The notes beneath the pieces were generated by a model. It was given only the letters and a program-made list of their open reading frames with translations. It had not been told where the DNA came from and ran no database searches. A stretch of 64,000 nucleotides of DNA from Chamaecrista fasciculata (Eukaryota; Streptophyta; Magnoliopsida; Fabales; Fabaceae), in NCBI GenBank assembly GCA_003254925.1, contig QANZ01048282.1:1-64000 (forward strand). Reading direction: 5' to 3'. Below are positions 12,979 through 23,570 of the stretch, piece by piece (positions within the stretch are counted from its first letter, which is position 1; every line of letters begins with the position of its first letter). Made by a program: the position numbers and the translations under genes.

Positions 12979-13576
12979 CGAGAGAGAAGAAAATAAAGGA
13001 AGAAGAATAAAGGAAGAAGAAGAAGAAGAAGAGAAGGAGAAGAAGATAGCGGCCATGGAAGGGGAAAGCATAGAGGAAGCTTTGGTCAACTCCTAGGTAG
13101 GGTGTCTCCTCTTTCTCCCAACTCAAATTCATATCCTTCTTCATGAGTTTCTTTTAGGGTTTTGTAGAAATTGGGTATATGATGATGTTGATGTGATAAA
13201 AGGTCTAATTAGTGAGTTTTGTGTGATTATGTATGTTTAAATGGTGAAATATATGAATATTGTGTGAAGAGGAAAAAGGGGTTAGGGTTTGTGATATGAT
13301 TAGTAAATTGATGAGTTTAATGTTGTTAATTGAAAGGGGTTCATGGGTGTTTTGATGAAGGAATAATGCATGTATGTGAATAAATGCTTGGGAAAGGGTT
13401 TTGGATTGATTTCTTGATGTTTCATTGTTAATAATGAAGGTGAATGTTGTATTTTCGATTTGCCATGTTTTTTGTATTTTAGAAATGTGCAATTCGGTCC
13501 CTGATTCTTGTTTGTCACTAGGAATTAGTTCTGGACTATTATATATATGCATATGCATTTAAAATGAGTTTAAGTA

Positions 13577-14813
13577 ATGCCTGTTGGAGATTGTGCCCTA
13601 GGGCCAATCATTTTTTTGATAAATATGTTGTGAACATATTATTAATTTATGGAAGATAAATTAATGAGTTGTCATATTATTTGCATGTTTACTATGATAA
13701 CATCCATGATTAATTATGAGATAATTAATCTAAAATTGTCCCTGGTCGATTATTTTTGTGGGAGCAAAAATGAACTAAGACCAGCATGACCTCGGTGCAT
13801 GAGATGCACGCACTAGATGCTGGGACGAGAGTCATGGTGCAATTACGTAAGGTGGTTACGAATTGCTGGACTGACCCGGAGAGTCCTGCATGGGTTTAGT
13901 CATCAGCTAGTCTCTCCTAGTACGCCTGTAGCGATGCCTTTGACCTGAGGTCAATGACTATTCCAGCGTTGCAGTTGTCAGTCTTTGGCTTAGTCTAACG
14001 NNNNNNNNNNNNNNNNNNNNNNNNNNNNNNNNNNNNNNNNNNNNNNNNNNNNNNNNNNNNNNNNNNNNNNNNNNNNNNNNNNNNNNNNNNNNNNNNNNNN
14101 NNNTTGGGAGATTTGATCTCTCAATTTGATTCTCCAAGATTGCATTTTGAATTTAGATATAATATTAGAGTAATATCATAATTATAAATTCAGGCCTAAA
14201 ATAATTATATTATCAAAATATCTTTATTTTAGGAATTATTAAATCACCAAAATATTCTCCCTATATATACTAGGCAAGTCGACTTGCCTCATAAGTGTGA
14301 TACACAAACCCTAGTTGATTTTCCTCCTAAGAGTTAGAGAGAGAAAATAATCCTTTGCACACACACATAGAGAAAGTCGACGTTCTCTAAAAGTTAGAGA
14401 ATTTCGACTTTAGCTCTAGAATTAGGGTTTTGAGAGAAGAATAGGCAAGAAGGAGTTCTTGTGGGGGGATTCTTCTTAGCGCCACCTCCATTGCTGATTA
14501 TCAAGAAGGAGTTCTTGAAATTCAGAGGTCTGTAGATTGGTCCCAGAATTCTTTTGAGAAAAGAATTGGAGGCTAGCACCTCGGTGATCAAAGAAACTGT
14601 TCGTGTGGATTACTGGCAGAGGGAGAACTCTGGGAGTGGACTCCGTGGAACTCGCCCCGTTCAACTGATTGATTCGAAACTCTGAGGTATAACACTAACC
14701 AAAAGTTTTAAATTCTACTAGCGGATCCGTTCGGGAATCATAGGACCTAGGCGTTATTTTTAATTTTATTTTCGCTTCCGCTGCCTTAGGCGCCTAGGAT
14801 TCCCAACAATGCC
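13577..14813 (+). mobile_element. Ty1-copia solo LTR with 5-bp target duplication
   Basis: The LTR runs from 13582 (TGTTGGAGATTGTGCCC) to 14808 (TTCCCAACA) and is flanked on both sides by ATGCC (13577-13581 and 14809-14813). No primer site or coding sequence is attached, so it is a solo LTR left by recombination between the two LTRs of a full element. It contains the assembly gap 14001-14103. Related copies are about 2.1 kb but this one spans only 1227 bp including the Ns, so the gap is probably larger than drawn. Confidence 0.93.
14001..14103. other. Assembly gap (103 Ns)
   Basis: A run of Ns inside the copia solo LTR. Comparison with full-length LTRs of the same family suggests that roughly 0.9 kb is missing here. 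Single Ns also occur at 21397, 24988, 26823 and 28367. Confidence 0.95.
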
Positions 14814-16089
14814 TAAATGATTGGTTAATGAACGAATATGATGGGTAATTGAAGTGTATGATAAATGAGCTAATAATTTGTATGTTATTGAAATTGTGAA
14901 GAAAAGTTAAAGATGAATATGAGTTAATTGGTGAAGTTGGGTAAAGAATGTAATGAATTGATGATTATGTTTTAAGAAGATGAAATGTGATATATTTATA
15001 ATTGAAGATATGGGAATACGATAATGATATGTATATGTGAAGTATGAATAAAGAATATGTGGATGTGATTATGTTTGTGACATGTTTATAATTGTTAGAG
15101 TATATAGTTAAAGTGAGTTATAAGTAAAGAAGAATTATGTGGATTGTTAATAGTTGGATGAATGAGTGATTATGAATAACCGTTAAATTGTGAATGATGT
15201 CTTGTATGCTTGGAACCGTGTCATGATTCACTGAGGTGTGTGATCCTCCCCATTACTCGCGATGAGTATTTGGGTAATGTCCTTTGGTGGATTCCATTCG
15301 ATGGCCTAACGTGGATTCCTTAGGTGACATGCTGTTGGATTGTACGCACGCCGGAGGACGCTCTGAAAAGCCTAAGGTCTAGATAACCATTTGATCGATG
15401 ATCATGACACTTGTGCTGGTTACCCGGATCAGGGTAATGGTTGACTCGATTGTCACCACCAGCCTTGTTGAATGACTGTTTATTGAATTAAAGATTATTT
15501 GTGTGAATTATTGTTAGTATTGATGTTTATAGATAAAGAATTTTTGATGTCCTTTTAGTGGTTTATTAATTGTGCTGGATTACATATTTTTAGGTATCGA
15601 CTGACTTGATTGTAAACGCCAGCTTCTTTGTGTTTACTAAATATGCGGATGCTAAGACTTTAGTTAATCAATCATGTTAATTTTGTTATATGTTAAGTAT
15701 TGTGTTTCATGTTTAAATTGTCTAAGTGTTATAGTTGTTTTATAATAGTGATGCATGTCTGAACTAATGTTAGAAGTGTGAGTTTGAGTAGGGATCGTGG
15801 GTTAAGTAAAGGGACTCAAACATTACTGAGAATTTCCCCAGATTCTCACCCTACAACCTTTCAGTGTCTTAGTGCAGGTTACAGGTTTGTCAAGTTCGGG
15901 CTGGGTGCAGCTGTAGAGGTGAAGATTAGTTGGTTTTTATTTTATCAGTTACCTAATTTGGGCCTTGCGTGGCTTTTATTGAGGCTGAGCCTCGTGTATT
16001 TCGTTCTTGTTCTTTAATTTTGGACCGTGTAACACTTGTAATTCATTTTTAGTATAGGAAATTATCCATGACTAAATAAGGATGTTACA

Positions 16090-16218
16090 TTTTGGTATCA
16101 GAGCAAATGTTCTGATCAGTCCCTGTAGGTTATGAAGTTTTAGGAAGGGTCATTGGTAGAATGACCTTGGATAAGGTTGCCTCATCACCGCTGAGCCATG
16201 GCAGTTGGTGGTTGTAGT
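16090..16218 (+). mobile_element. Tekay/Del-like internal remnant 3, cut by copia insertion
   Basis: The first 129 bp of the same internal region as 9613-10043, starting with TGGTATCAGAGC. It ends at 16218, where a copia LTR begins; the rest of the internal remnant is not found on the other side of that insertion. Confidence 0.8.
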
Positions 16219-18359
16219 TGTTGGGAAATTATAGAGCGAGCGCAGCGAAAAAAGAGTAAAAATTAAATTTTCGCATAGCCTATAATTTCCTTCCAGGATC
16301 CACTAACTGTGTTTATACTAGTAGAGAAAGAAGTTTACCAAAATTCAATCGGTAGCTTTCAAAAATGCGATTCCGAGAAGTCCACAGCAACGCGTGTCCT
16401 TCCTCTGCCGGTGATCCACACGAACAGTTTGGCAGACACCCAGGTTCTAGCCTCCAATCTCTTCTTGTCAAGAGATTACGGGAACCCAATCTACGAATCT
16501 TGAACTCAAGAACACTTCTTGAATTCCCAAGAATATGTGGCGCAAAAAACAAGAACTAGTTTCTTGATCACACACAAGCCCTAAAATTTTAGGGTTGAGT
16601 CAAACTTTTCTTCTCTAAGAAAAGTCGACTTCTCTCTCTCTAAAATTTGGGTTGAGTCGAAATTCTCCTCTTTTTGTGTTAGGTGTAAATCGACTTGGGG
16701 TGTGTGTGTATATATATAGAGTCTCATTCCCTAACTCTTGAAAATAGGGAATTATATTAAAGAAAATAATGATTCCCAAATCTTGAATTATGATATTACA
16801 CTAATATTATAATTCAAAATTAAAAGACAGTTTAAATTTAAATTTCAAGATCAAATCTTGAAAACTAAATCTTGAATGCCCAATTCCTATTGGTTGGAAT
16901 GAGTCAGGAGGATTTGAATTCTTAATTAAAATATTACATTAATATTTTTATTCAAAATTCAAAATGCAATCTTGAAATCCAAAATGCAAAATCAAATCTT
17001 GCCCCTTGGATTCAATCCATGCGTCATCCTCCCTATATATATCTAGGAATTTAATAATTAAAATAACAACCCTAACTCTTAAGAAGTTATAACCAACTTA
17101 TTAATTTCCCTAACAATATTGAATTAAAATATTACCCTAATATTTTAATTCAAATTTGAATCTTCAATATCAAAATCAAATCTTGAATTCAAATTCAAAT
17201 CTTGATTTAAATTAACAAAACATTTTTTGTTAATTAAAACCAAGAAAGAGGCGCCACCATCTTCTCTTGTTATCCAATATTAAAGAATTTAATAAATCAA
17301 CAATCCCCTAACTTTTAGGAGGCTTATCTAATTTATTATTCCCTAATATTTTAAACAAGAATCCAATTGCAAATAGATTAATCAAATTAACTATTTAACA
17401 ATTAATATATTTAAACTTGTCTAACAAATTTAAATATCATAACCGTAGATATTATTTAAGACAAGACTTCATGTCCTAGACATTCAACTATGTCTTAAAT
17501 TGTGTCACTAAAGTGACCCACGAATTAAACCCTAATTCATGTCCCATTATGGTATCTTGATCTTGCTCGTGTGTGACCCAGCAGGCTTCATGAGAGCGGA
17601 CTCTAGCAAGCCATCACGACTACCCAAAACACGTGCGTTATCGCTTTAACATTAATGACTTAACCTTAGTACCACCTTGTCATAATCCCTATTGTTACAC
17701 GACATTTTGGTCATGGATAAGGCACGGGAAAGTCATCATTAATCCAAACCATCACTTTATCGATTCCTTGAGTTAGTCCCATTTCCCTGTGTGGCCACAC
17801 ATTCCTTGGACAGACTCATCGATTGGCCCAGTTAAATATCTCTCAACTTAACGAGGGACAAAATTCCTTCTTGGTCAACCACATTCCTCAGCACGGTAAA
17901 CAACCAAACCTGTACCTAGCCTGTATGGCCACCCTGTTACGGGCAACATTGGACTAGGCCAAAGTTCGACATCTATAACGCAGAAATAGTCAAGACCTCA
18001 AGTCTAAGGGCATCGTGACAGGTGTACAGGAGAGGCTAGTTCATGACTAAACCCATGCAAGACTCTCCAGGTCAGTCCAGCAACTTGTAACCCTTTACAT
18101 TATTGCACCATGACTCTCGTGAAGCATCTCATGCGTGTATCCCCATACACCGAAGTCATGCTGGTCTTAGTTCATTCATGTTCCCACGTGAATAATCGAC
18201 CAGGGACATTTTAGAATAATTATCACATAATTAATCACGGATTGTTATCATAGTAAACATGCTAATAAGATGATAACGACTCAATTTATCATCTATAAAT
18301 TAGTCAATCAATATGTTCATACATATAAAATGATTGGCCCTAGGGCACAATCTCCATCA
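16219..18359 (-). mobile_element. Ty1-copia 3' LTR (2141 bp)
   Basis: On the minus strand it starts TGATGGAGATTGTGCCC at 18359 and ends AATTTCCCAACA at 16219. The minus strand directly before it reads AAGTGGGAGTT, a polypurine tract, which makes this the 3' LTR. It interrupts the third internal remnant of the Tekay-like array. The full element extended to the right, where only part of pol remains. Confidence 0.88.
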
Positions 18360-18370
18360 AACTCCCACTT
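18360..18370 (-). promoter_or_regulatory. Copia polypurine tract
   Basis: Minus strand AAGTGGGAGTT directly adjacent to the LTR start: the expected plus-strand priming site of a copia element, and the basis for calling the adjacent LTR the 3' copy. Confidence 0.75.
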
Positions 18371-18406
18371 GTACTAGGTACAATCATTAATCAAATTGTA
18401 CCTACA

Positions 18407-19735
18407 CTAGGAACATCCATTAATGTGTCTAATCCCCATCGACGTTACATGGCGTTCATGTACGACCCGTGCAAGAGGTTTCATAAGAGGATCGGCAACA
18501 TTATCCTCGCCTGCTACTTTACATATCTTGACATCACCTCTGTCAACCATCAAGGTGATAACGTCTGAGTATATGTTTGGTCCTTTGATACCACTGTTGG
18601 AAAACAGTGGGGATCAAATCCAACCTGGTGTCGTTCCTGTCTCCACAGGGTGACCACCAAGCGAACCTCAAACACTAGTTTTACGGTATGCGTCTCCACG
18701 AGACCAACCCTATTACCGGGACCATATACTCAGCTTCCATTGTAGAATCAGCAATCGTGCTCTGCTTGGAACTCTTCCAACTCACGCTGTTACCGTTCAG
18801 GAGAAACGCGTATCCAAACTGCGATTTAAAATCATCTTGGTCGGTTTGGAAACTGGCATCTGTGTAACCAATTACACATAGCTCTTCATCAGTTCCACCG
18901 TAAACCAAGAATTCATCCTTAGTCCTTCTCAAGTACTTAAGGATGTTTTTGACAGTGGTCAAATGATCCTCACCAGGGTCTTGTTGGAACCGGCTCGTCA
19001 TAGTCAGGGCAAATGACACATCGGGTCGAGTACACAACATGACATACATGATGGATCCAATTGCCGAAACATAAGGGATGCCACTCATGCGCCCTTGCTT
19101 ATCAAGTGTCTTGGGACATTGATTCTTCCTCAGGACTAAACCATGATTCATCGGTATGAATCCCTTCTTGGAATCTTGCATACTGAACCGTTTCAGTACC
19201 TTATCCAAGTATGTACTCTGACTTAATCCAAGAAGCCTTCGAGATCTATCTCTATAGATCTTGATGCCTAGAATATAGGCAGCTTCTCCTAAGTCCTTCA
19301 TTGAGAATGATTTTCCTAACCAAGATTTCACAATCTCCAAGGTAGGAACATCATTTCCAATGAGCAATATGTCATCGACATAAAGCACCAAGAACAAAAT
19401 CGTGCTCCCACTAACCTTCTTATAAACACAAGGCTCATCAGGGTTTTGTAAGAAGCCAAACTCTTTGACTACCTCATCAAAACGATGATTCCAACTCCGG
19501 GATGCTTGCTTCAATCCATAAATGGATCTCTGAAGCTGGCATACCTTCTCTGGTTTCTCTGGACATACAAACCCCTCAGGTTGTGTCATGTACACATCTT
19601 CGGGCAGCCTTCCATTAAGGAATGTTGTTTTGATATCCATTTGTCATATCTCACAGTCATAATATGCGGCTATGGCAAGGAGGATCCTAATGAACTTGGC
19701 CATTGCAACTGGGGAAAACGTGTCAAACTTCAATC
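18407..19735 (-). pseudogene. Ty1-copia reverse transcriptase-RNase H, 5'-truncated and broken
   Basis: The minus strand encodes the copia RT palm. FSPVAM and ILLAIAAYYDCEI lie upstream, then a TGA stop at the usual Trp before QMDIKTTFLNG, then IYGLKQASRSW, and the catalytic YVDD at about 19371-19383. RNase H follows with YTDASFQTD and STMEAEY. The main open stretch is 18681-19640. After AEY the normal sequence is replaced by about 136 bp of foreign DNA (about 18583-18718). A typical RNase H C-terminus (VDRGDVKI..., NVADPLMKPLA) then resumes and stops at 18407-18409. The element is cut near 19740, so gag, protease and integrase are missing. Not functional. Confidence 0.88.
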
Positions 19736-19740
19736 TTCAT

Positions 19741-20420
19741 AACCAACTTCACTTTCAATTTATTTTTCTGGTTTTCTTAAATAAGACAACAAATACACCA
19801 TTAAACTGCCCAACACAAGAGCGAGTGAAGGCATCTAGATAAATAAGAGGGTCAATGAAGTAAAATGAGCATAATTATAACTAAATTTCATAAGTGCGGT
19901 ATTATATATGAACTTTCATATAGTTTTATTCATGTACTGAAATCTCAAGATTACAAATTCAATAGAGAAAGAGATGACAAAGGGAACAAGAATCACTCAC
20001 CAAAGTCGATTCAATCTCACTGAATTTTTAGAAGATTGAACACTCTCCTCTTTCTTGTTGTGTTCATATTTTGCCTTGTTCTGAGCACAAAGTAGAAGAC
20101 GAAGACAATTGTATGAGCAAAGAGATAAAGTAGCAAGGGTTTCGAATGAGAAAACTGAAAGGGACAAAATGTCGAAAGGGTTTCAAATGAGAAAATTTCT
20201 GAAATTAAAGGTTTATAGGGATTGAAAGTCTGAAATTAAAGGAGAGGAAGGAGAGGCAAAGTGAAATAAATTGTGTGGCAAAGTGAAAAGAAAAGGGCAG
20301 TTCACGATAATGAGAAAGAGAGGAGCAGCGGTCACCTCGACGCTCCATTAAAAACGCCGCTAACGAGGTACCGTCAGCGGTTTACAAAAACCACCGAAAA
20401 CGGAAGCTTTTGGTGTAGTG
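19741..20420. mobile_element. CACTA (En/Spm) transposon, terminal region
   Basis: The right end, 20406-20420, reads GCTTTTGGTGTAGTG, that is CACTACACCAAAAGC on the minus strand, a standard CACTA terminus. Just inside it are GC-rich subterminal motifs (ccgctaacg, cgtcagcggtt, accaccg) as usual for this superfamily. The other end is not in the window: the sequence runs into truncated copia pol near 19740. Positions 19741-20300 are AT-rich, with no transposase motif seen. The 3-bp flank on the right is ATT. Confidence 0.72.
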
Positions 20421-20575
20421 ATTGAAACCCAAAAAACATGGAGAAGTTTATGTAATGTTTTCCTGATTATGCAATAACAAAATCAATGAGAAATTAATTT
20501 TGTTTGAAAATATGAGAATGGGAGGGTTGGGGAAGATAATGAGAAATTAATCCTTCATTCTTCCTTTTCTTTATA
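20421..20575. other. Short unassigned AT-rich spacer
   Basis: Flanking DNA between the CACTA end and a foldback element. No gene, RNA or repeat signal seen. Confidence 0.5.
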
Positions 20576-20981
20576 AATTTTAGGGTAAATTTCACTTTGG
20601 TACCCTGTTTTATAGACCAATTCCACTTTGGAACCCTGTTCTTTCAAAAGTGACACTTTGGTACCCTGTTCTTTCAAAAATGTCATTTTGGTACCCTGTT
20701 CTTTCAGATGTGACATTTTGGTACTCTGTTCCTTAGACCAAGTGACACTTTGGTACCCTAAAAAAGACAGAATAGGGTAACAAATAGTGAAAGAACAAGG
20801 TACCAAAGTGTCACTTGGTCCAAAGAACAGGGTACCAAAATGTCACTTTTGAAAGAACAGGGTACCAAAATGATATTTTTGAAAAAACAGGGTACCAAAG
20901 TGTCACCTTTGAAAGAACAGGGTACCAAAGTGGAATTGGTCCATAGAACAGGGTACTAAAGTGGAATTTACCCTAAATTTT
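20576..20981. mobile_element. Foldback element with ~30-bp tandem units in each arm
   Basis: The left arm begins AAATTTTAGGGTAAATT and the right arm ends AATTTACCCTAAATTT. Each arm of about 190 bp is built from about six units of 28-32 bp with the core TTGGTACCCTGTTCTTTC (left) or its complement (right). The two arms face each other around a short AT-rich centre near 20766-20790. The whole would fold into one long hairpin. The 83-residue minus ORF with repeated KEQGTK is the repeat read in one frame, not a protein gene. Confidence 0.85.
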
Positions 20982-21877
20982 AAATGCCTCAAATTGAAAT
21001 ATTTTAAAAGAGATTTATTAACATCCAAATAAAAGGAGGACAAGTGAAAAGTTAATCTTCCCTTCCTCTACAATTTATCCACTCCCTTTTCCCTCTTAGT
21101 TGTCAAACATACCTTAAGGACTTATTTGGATAATTGAAGGGGTGAGAGGGAAAAATTGAATTTTCAAACTACTTCCTCATTTTTTAGAAGCAACTTTTCC
21201 TTTAAAATATTCTAATTTAGAATATTTAAAATTGATAAAAAAAAAAAAGAAAAAGAGAATGAGAGATTAAAAATTAATTCATCATCAATCATCAATCACT
21301 TCCTCCAATTTTCAACTTTCTAAATAAATGGAAGAAATTTCACTCTTCTACCTCTTCTCTTCTCATTTTTTTTTTTTTTTGATAAAATATTTTTTTNCGA
21401 TATGCCATAGAGTAGAAAGAGTTCATTGAAGACAATCAATTTTATCACTAATAATAGGATTAATGTGAACTAAATCTCAAGTTCAAATATTCTTAATCTC
21501 TTTTATTTGGTCATGCAAATATTCTTATTCTCATGTGGAATTAACATCATTGAACTGGAAATACATATACATCACAATCGCTGCTTTCTAAGCTCCAAAA
21601 ATTAGATTGTTGATCGGTTATTAATTATCTTTTGTAGTTGTCCATCCAATTTTTAATTTGTAAGTGATCTATGTCAAGCATTTTATTATGATAGTAAAGT
21701 CTCTCACATCAGGGAAAAAAAAAAAGTCTCTCAACAAAAATGATTATATTTACAAAATCTCTAACTTATATAAAGATTTTACTTTAACAATACCAAACTA
21801 CCTTAATTTTCACCTAAATCAATCTCACATTGATTGGTTATTAATTAATTATTTTACATAACTTGATTTAACTTTTT
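20982..21877. other. Unassigned AT-rich intergenic sequence
   Basis: Contains poly-A/T tracts (about 21239-21250, 21367-21380) and one ambiguous base. I see no gene, RNA or clear repeat boundary. Confidence 0.5.
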
Positions 21878-22210
21878 TGGAAAAAGTACTAATTTTGTCC
21901 TTAAACTTTACACTAACTGCCAATTTTGCCCCAATCTTTTTTTATTGTCAATTTCGTCCTCAATGTTTCACATTTTCGTCAATTTTATCCGTTGCTCTTA
22001 CTTTAACCAAATATTAACGATAAAATCTTAACTCAGGTTAAAAAACAAGATGCAGTTTGTCGTTAATTAATTGAAAAAAAAAAACTAGTCAAAGGATAAA
22101 ATTGACCAAAATATAAAATATTGGGGACAAAATTGACAACAAAAAAAGATTGGGGACGGAATTGATAGTTAGCTAGTGTAAAATTTGGAGACGAAATTAG
22201 TGCTTTTGCC
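21878..22210. mobile_element. Palindromic MITE, family A (copy 1)
   Basis: Terminal inverted repeats read 'aaaagtactaattttgtcc' at the left and the complement of 'gacgaaattagtgctttt' at the right. Inside are inverted blocks 'gtcaatttcgtcc' and 'ggacaaaattgac'. Copies of the same family lie at 23186-23570, 26861-27210, 28134-28200 (half) and 38741-39070. No coding capacity: a MITE-like non-autonomous DNA element. The superfamily is not determined. Confidence 0.8.
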
Positions 22211-22267
22211 TAATTTTTTTAAGGAAGCATTGAGAGTCACTAATATAATTAATAATATATAGTTAAT

Positions 22268-22808
22268 TAGGTCAAATGGCCATTTTGGTCCTAAATGTAT
22301 GTCTTAATGTTCATTTTGTTAAATTATGTTTTAAAATGTTCAAATTGGTCCTAAATGTTGGCAAAATGATTCATTTTGGTTCTAAATATTGGTAAAATGT
22401 TTCTTTTTGATCCCAAACTATTGAATTTAGTCATATTTTTCTTGTCTCTCATTTCAAGTTTAAAGGACTTGTTAAAAGGAACTTATAGCTCTGAATTCGT
22501 CACATTCGAATTCGAAACAAGAGATATATGATAAACTTTGCTTGTTTGACCATGAAAAGAGCGGTCTACTTTTAGGACCGATTTGACCTCGTTTAGTGAC
22601 GATCCCAACTAGATAGAGAAAGTACTCTTCGAAAATATTATGTAGCTCTAAACTTGTCAAGTTTGAACTTGAAACAAGTCATATTCAATAGTTTGGGATT
22701 AAAATGAAACATTTTGCAAACATTTAGGACCAATTTAAACATTTTGGGACATAATGTACCAAAATGAACATTAGGGCATACATTTGGGACCAAAATGACC
22801 CTTCAACC
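22268..22808. mobile_element. Palindromic MITE, family B (copy 1)
   Basis: The left arm starts 'ttaggtcaaatggccatttt' and the right arm ends 'caaaatgacccttcaacc'. Matching inner blocks are 'aactattgaatttagtcat' and 'agtcatattcaatagttt'. Arms of about 190 bp surround a centre of about 160 bp. A second copy is at 39439-40320. Confidence 0.8.
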
Positions 22809-22882
22809 TACTTAATTGTTAATGCATTCTTTTTAGTACTTTCAATGATAATGACGACCACGATGATGATAATGAATATATA

Positions 22883-22913
<31 letters not shown>

Positions 22914-23185
22914 CTTCATTCATCACCATTAAATTTAATAATCTCCAAAATTACCAACTTGTGGGAATTTTCGTAATTCAAGTAAAAGGTAGACGCAATG
23001 CTTGAATAAAATGCATGAGATAGAGTGCCGATTTAGTTTCAGATATGGAAATTCAAAGGAAGAAAAGAAGGTATTCAATAATTCTTGATGAAGACAAAAT
23101 ACTCTTATTAATTTTGTGCATGCATCCATGGGAAGTAAAACTGAAATTAAATAGGAACAGTATTGAATAATTTCTCAACTTTTCT
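22809..23185. other. AT-rich spacer with (TA)n microsatellite
   Basis: A pure TA dinucleotide tract lies near 22888-22912. The remainder shows no gene or recognisable repeat. Confidence 0.55.
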
Positions 23186-23570
23186 TTTGGTAAATTACTA
23201 ATTTCAACTCCAAATTTTACACTAATTGTCAATTTCATTCTCAATGTTTTTTTGATAATCAATTTTCGTTCCAATGTTTCACATTTTGGTCAATTTTATC
23301 ATTTGTTCTTATTTTAGTCATATATTATCGACAGAATCTACGTGGCTAATGATGATATATAATGCAAAATTAATAAGAAAAAAATAAACTCAAATCCTAA
23401 CTCAGATTGAAAAATAAGATGCAATTTTCGTTAATTTATTGGAAGAAGTTAGTCAAATGATAAAATTAACTAAAATGTGAAACATAAGAGACAAAATTGA
23501 TAGCAAAAAAAGATTAGAGACGAAATTTACGGTTAATATAAAGTTTTGGGAGGAAATTAGTACTTTTGCT
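23186..23570. mobile_element. Palindromic MITE, family A (copy 2)
   Basis: Left end 'taaattactaatttcaactcc', right end 'ggaggaaattagtactttt', with the family's 'gtcaatttc' and 'acaaaattga' blocks facing each other. More diverged than the copy at 21878. Confidence 0.75.

Larger units (their letters stand above)
12655..16089 (+). mobile_element. Tekay/Del-like Ty3-gypsy LTR, copy 3 of 3, interrupted
   Basis: Starts TGTAATAACCGAGAG and ends AGGATGTTACA. Without the copia solo LTR at 13582-14808 and one target-site copy it would be about 2.2 kb, the same as copies 1 and 2. The sequence resumes exactly at 'atgcctaaatgattgg' after the insertion. The primer site follows at 16093. Confidence 0.87.

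Noticed and set aside
7962..13558. Minus-strand ORFs of 104-117 codons in all three Tekay-like LTRs (MTKQESGTKLHISK...) as a conserved small gene
   Set aside because: They lie in nearly identical duplicated LTRs, so their similarity reflects copying, not selection. They have no domain and a composition typical of AT-rich antisense.
20555..20806. Repeat protein with KEQGTK units
   Set aside because: It is the foldback element's ~30-bp unit read in one frame (unit length near a multiple of three).
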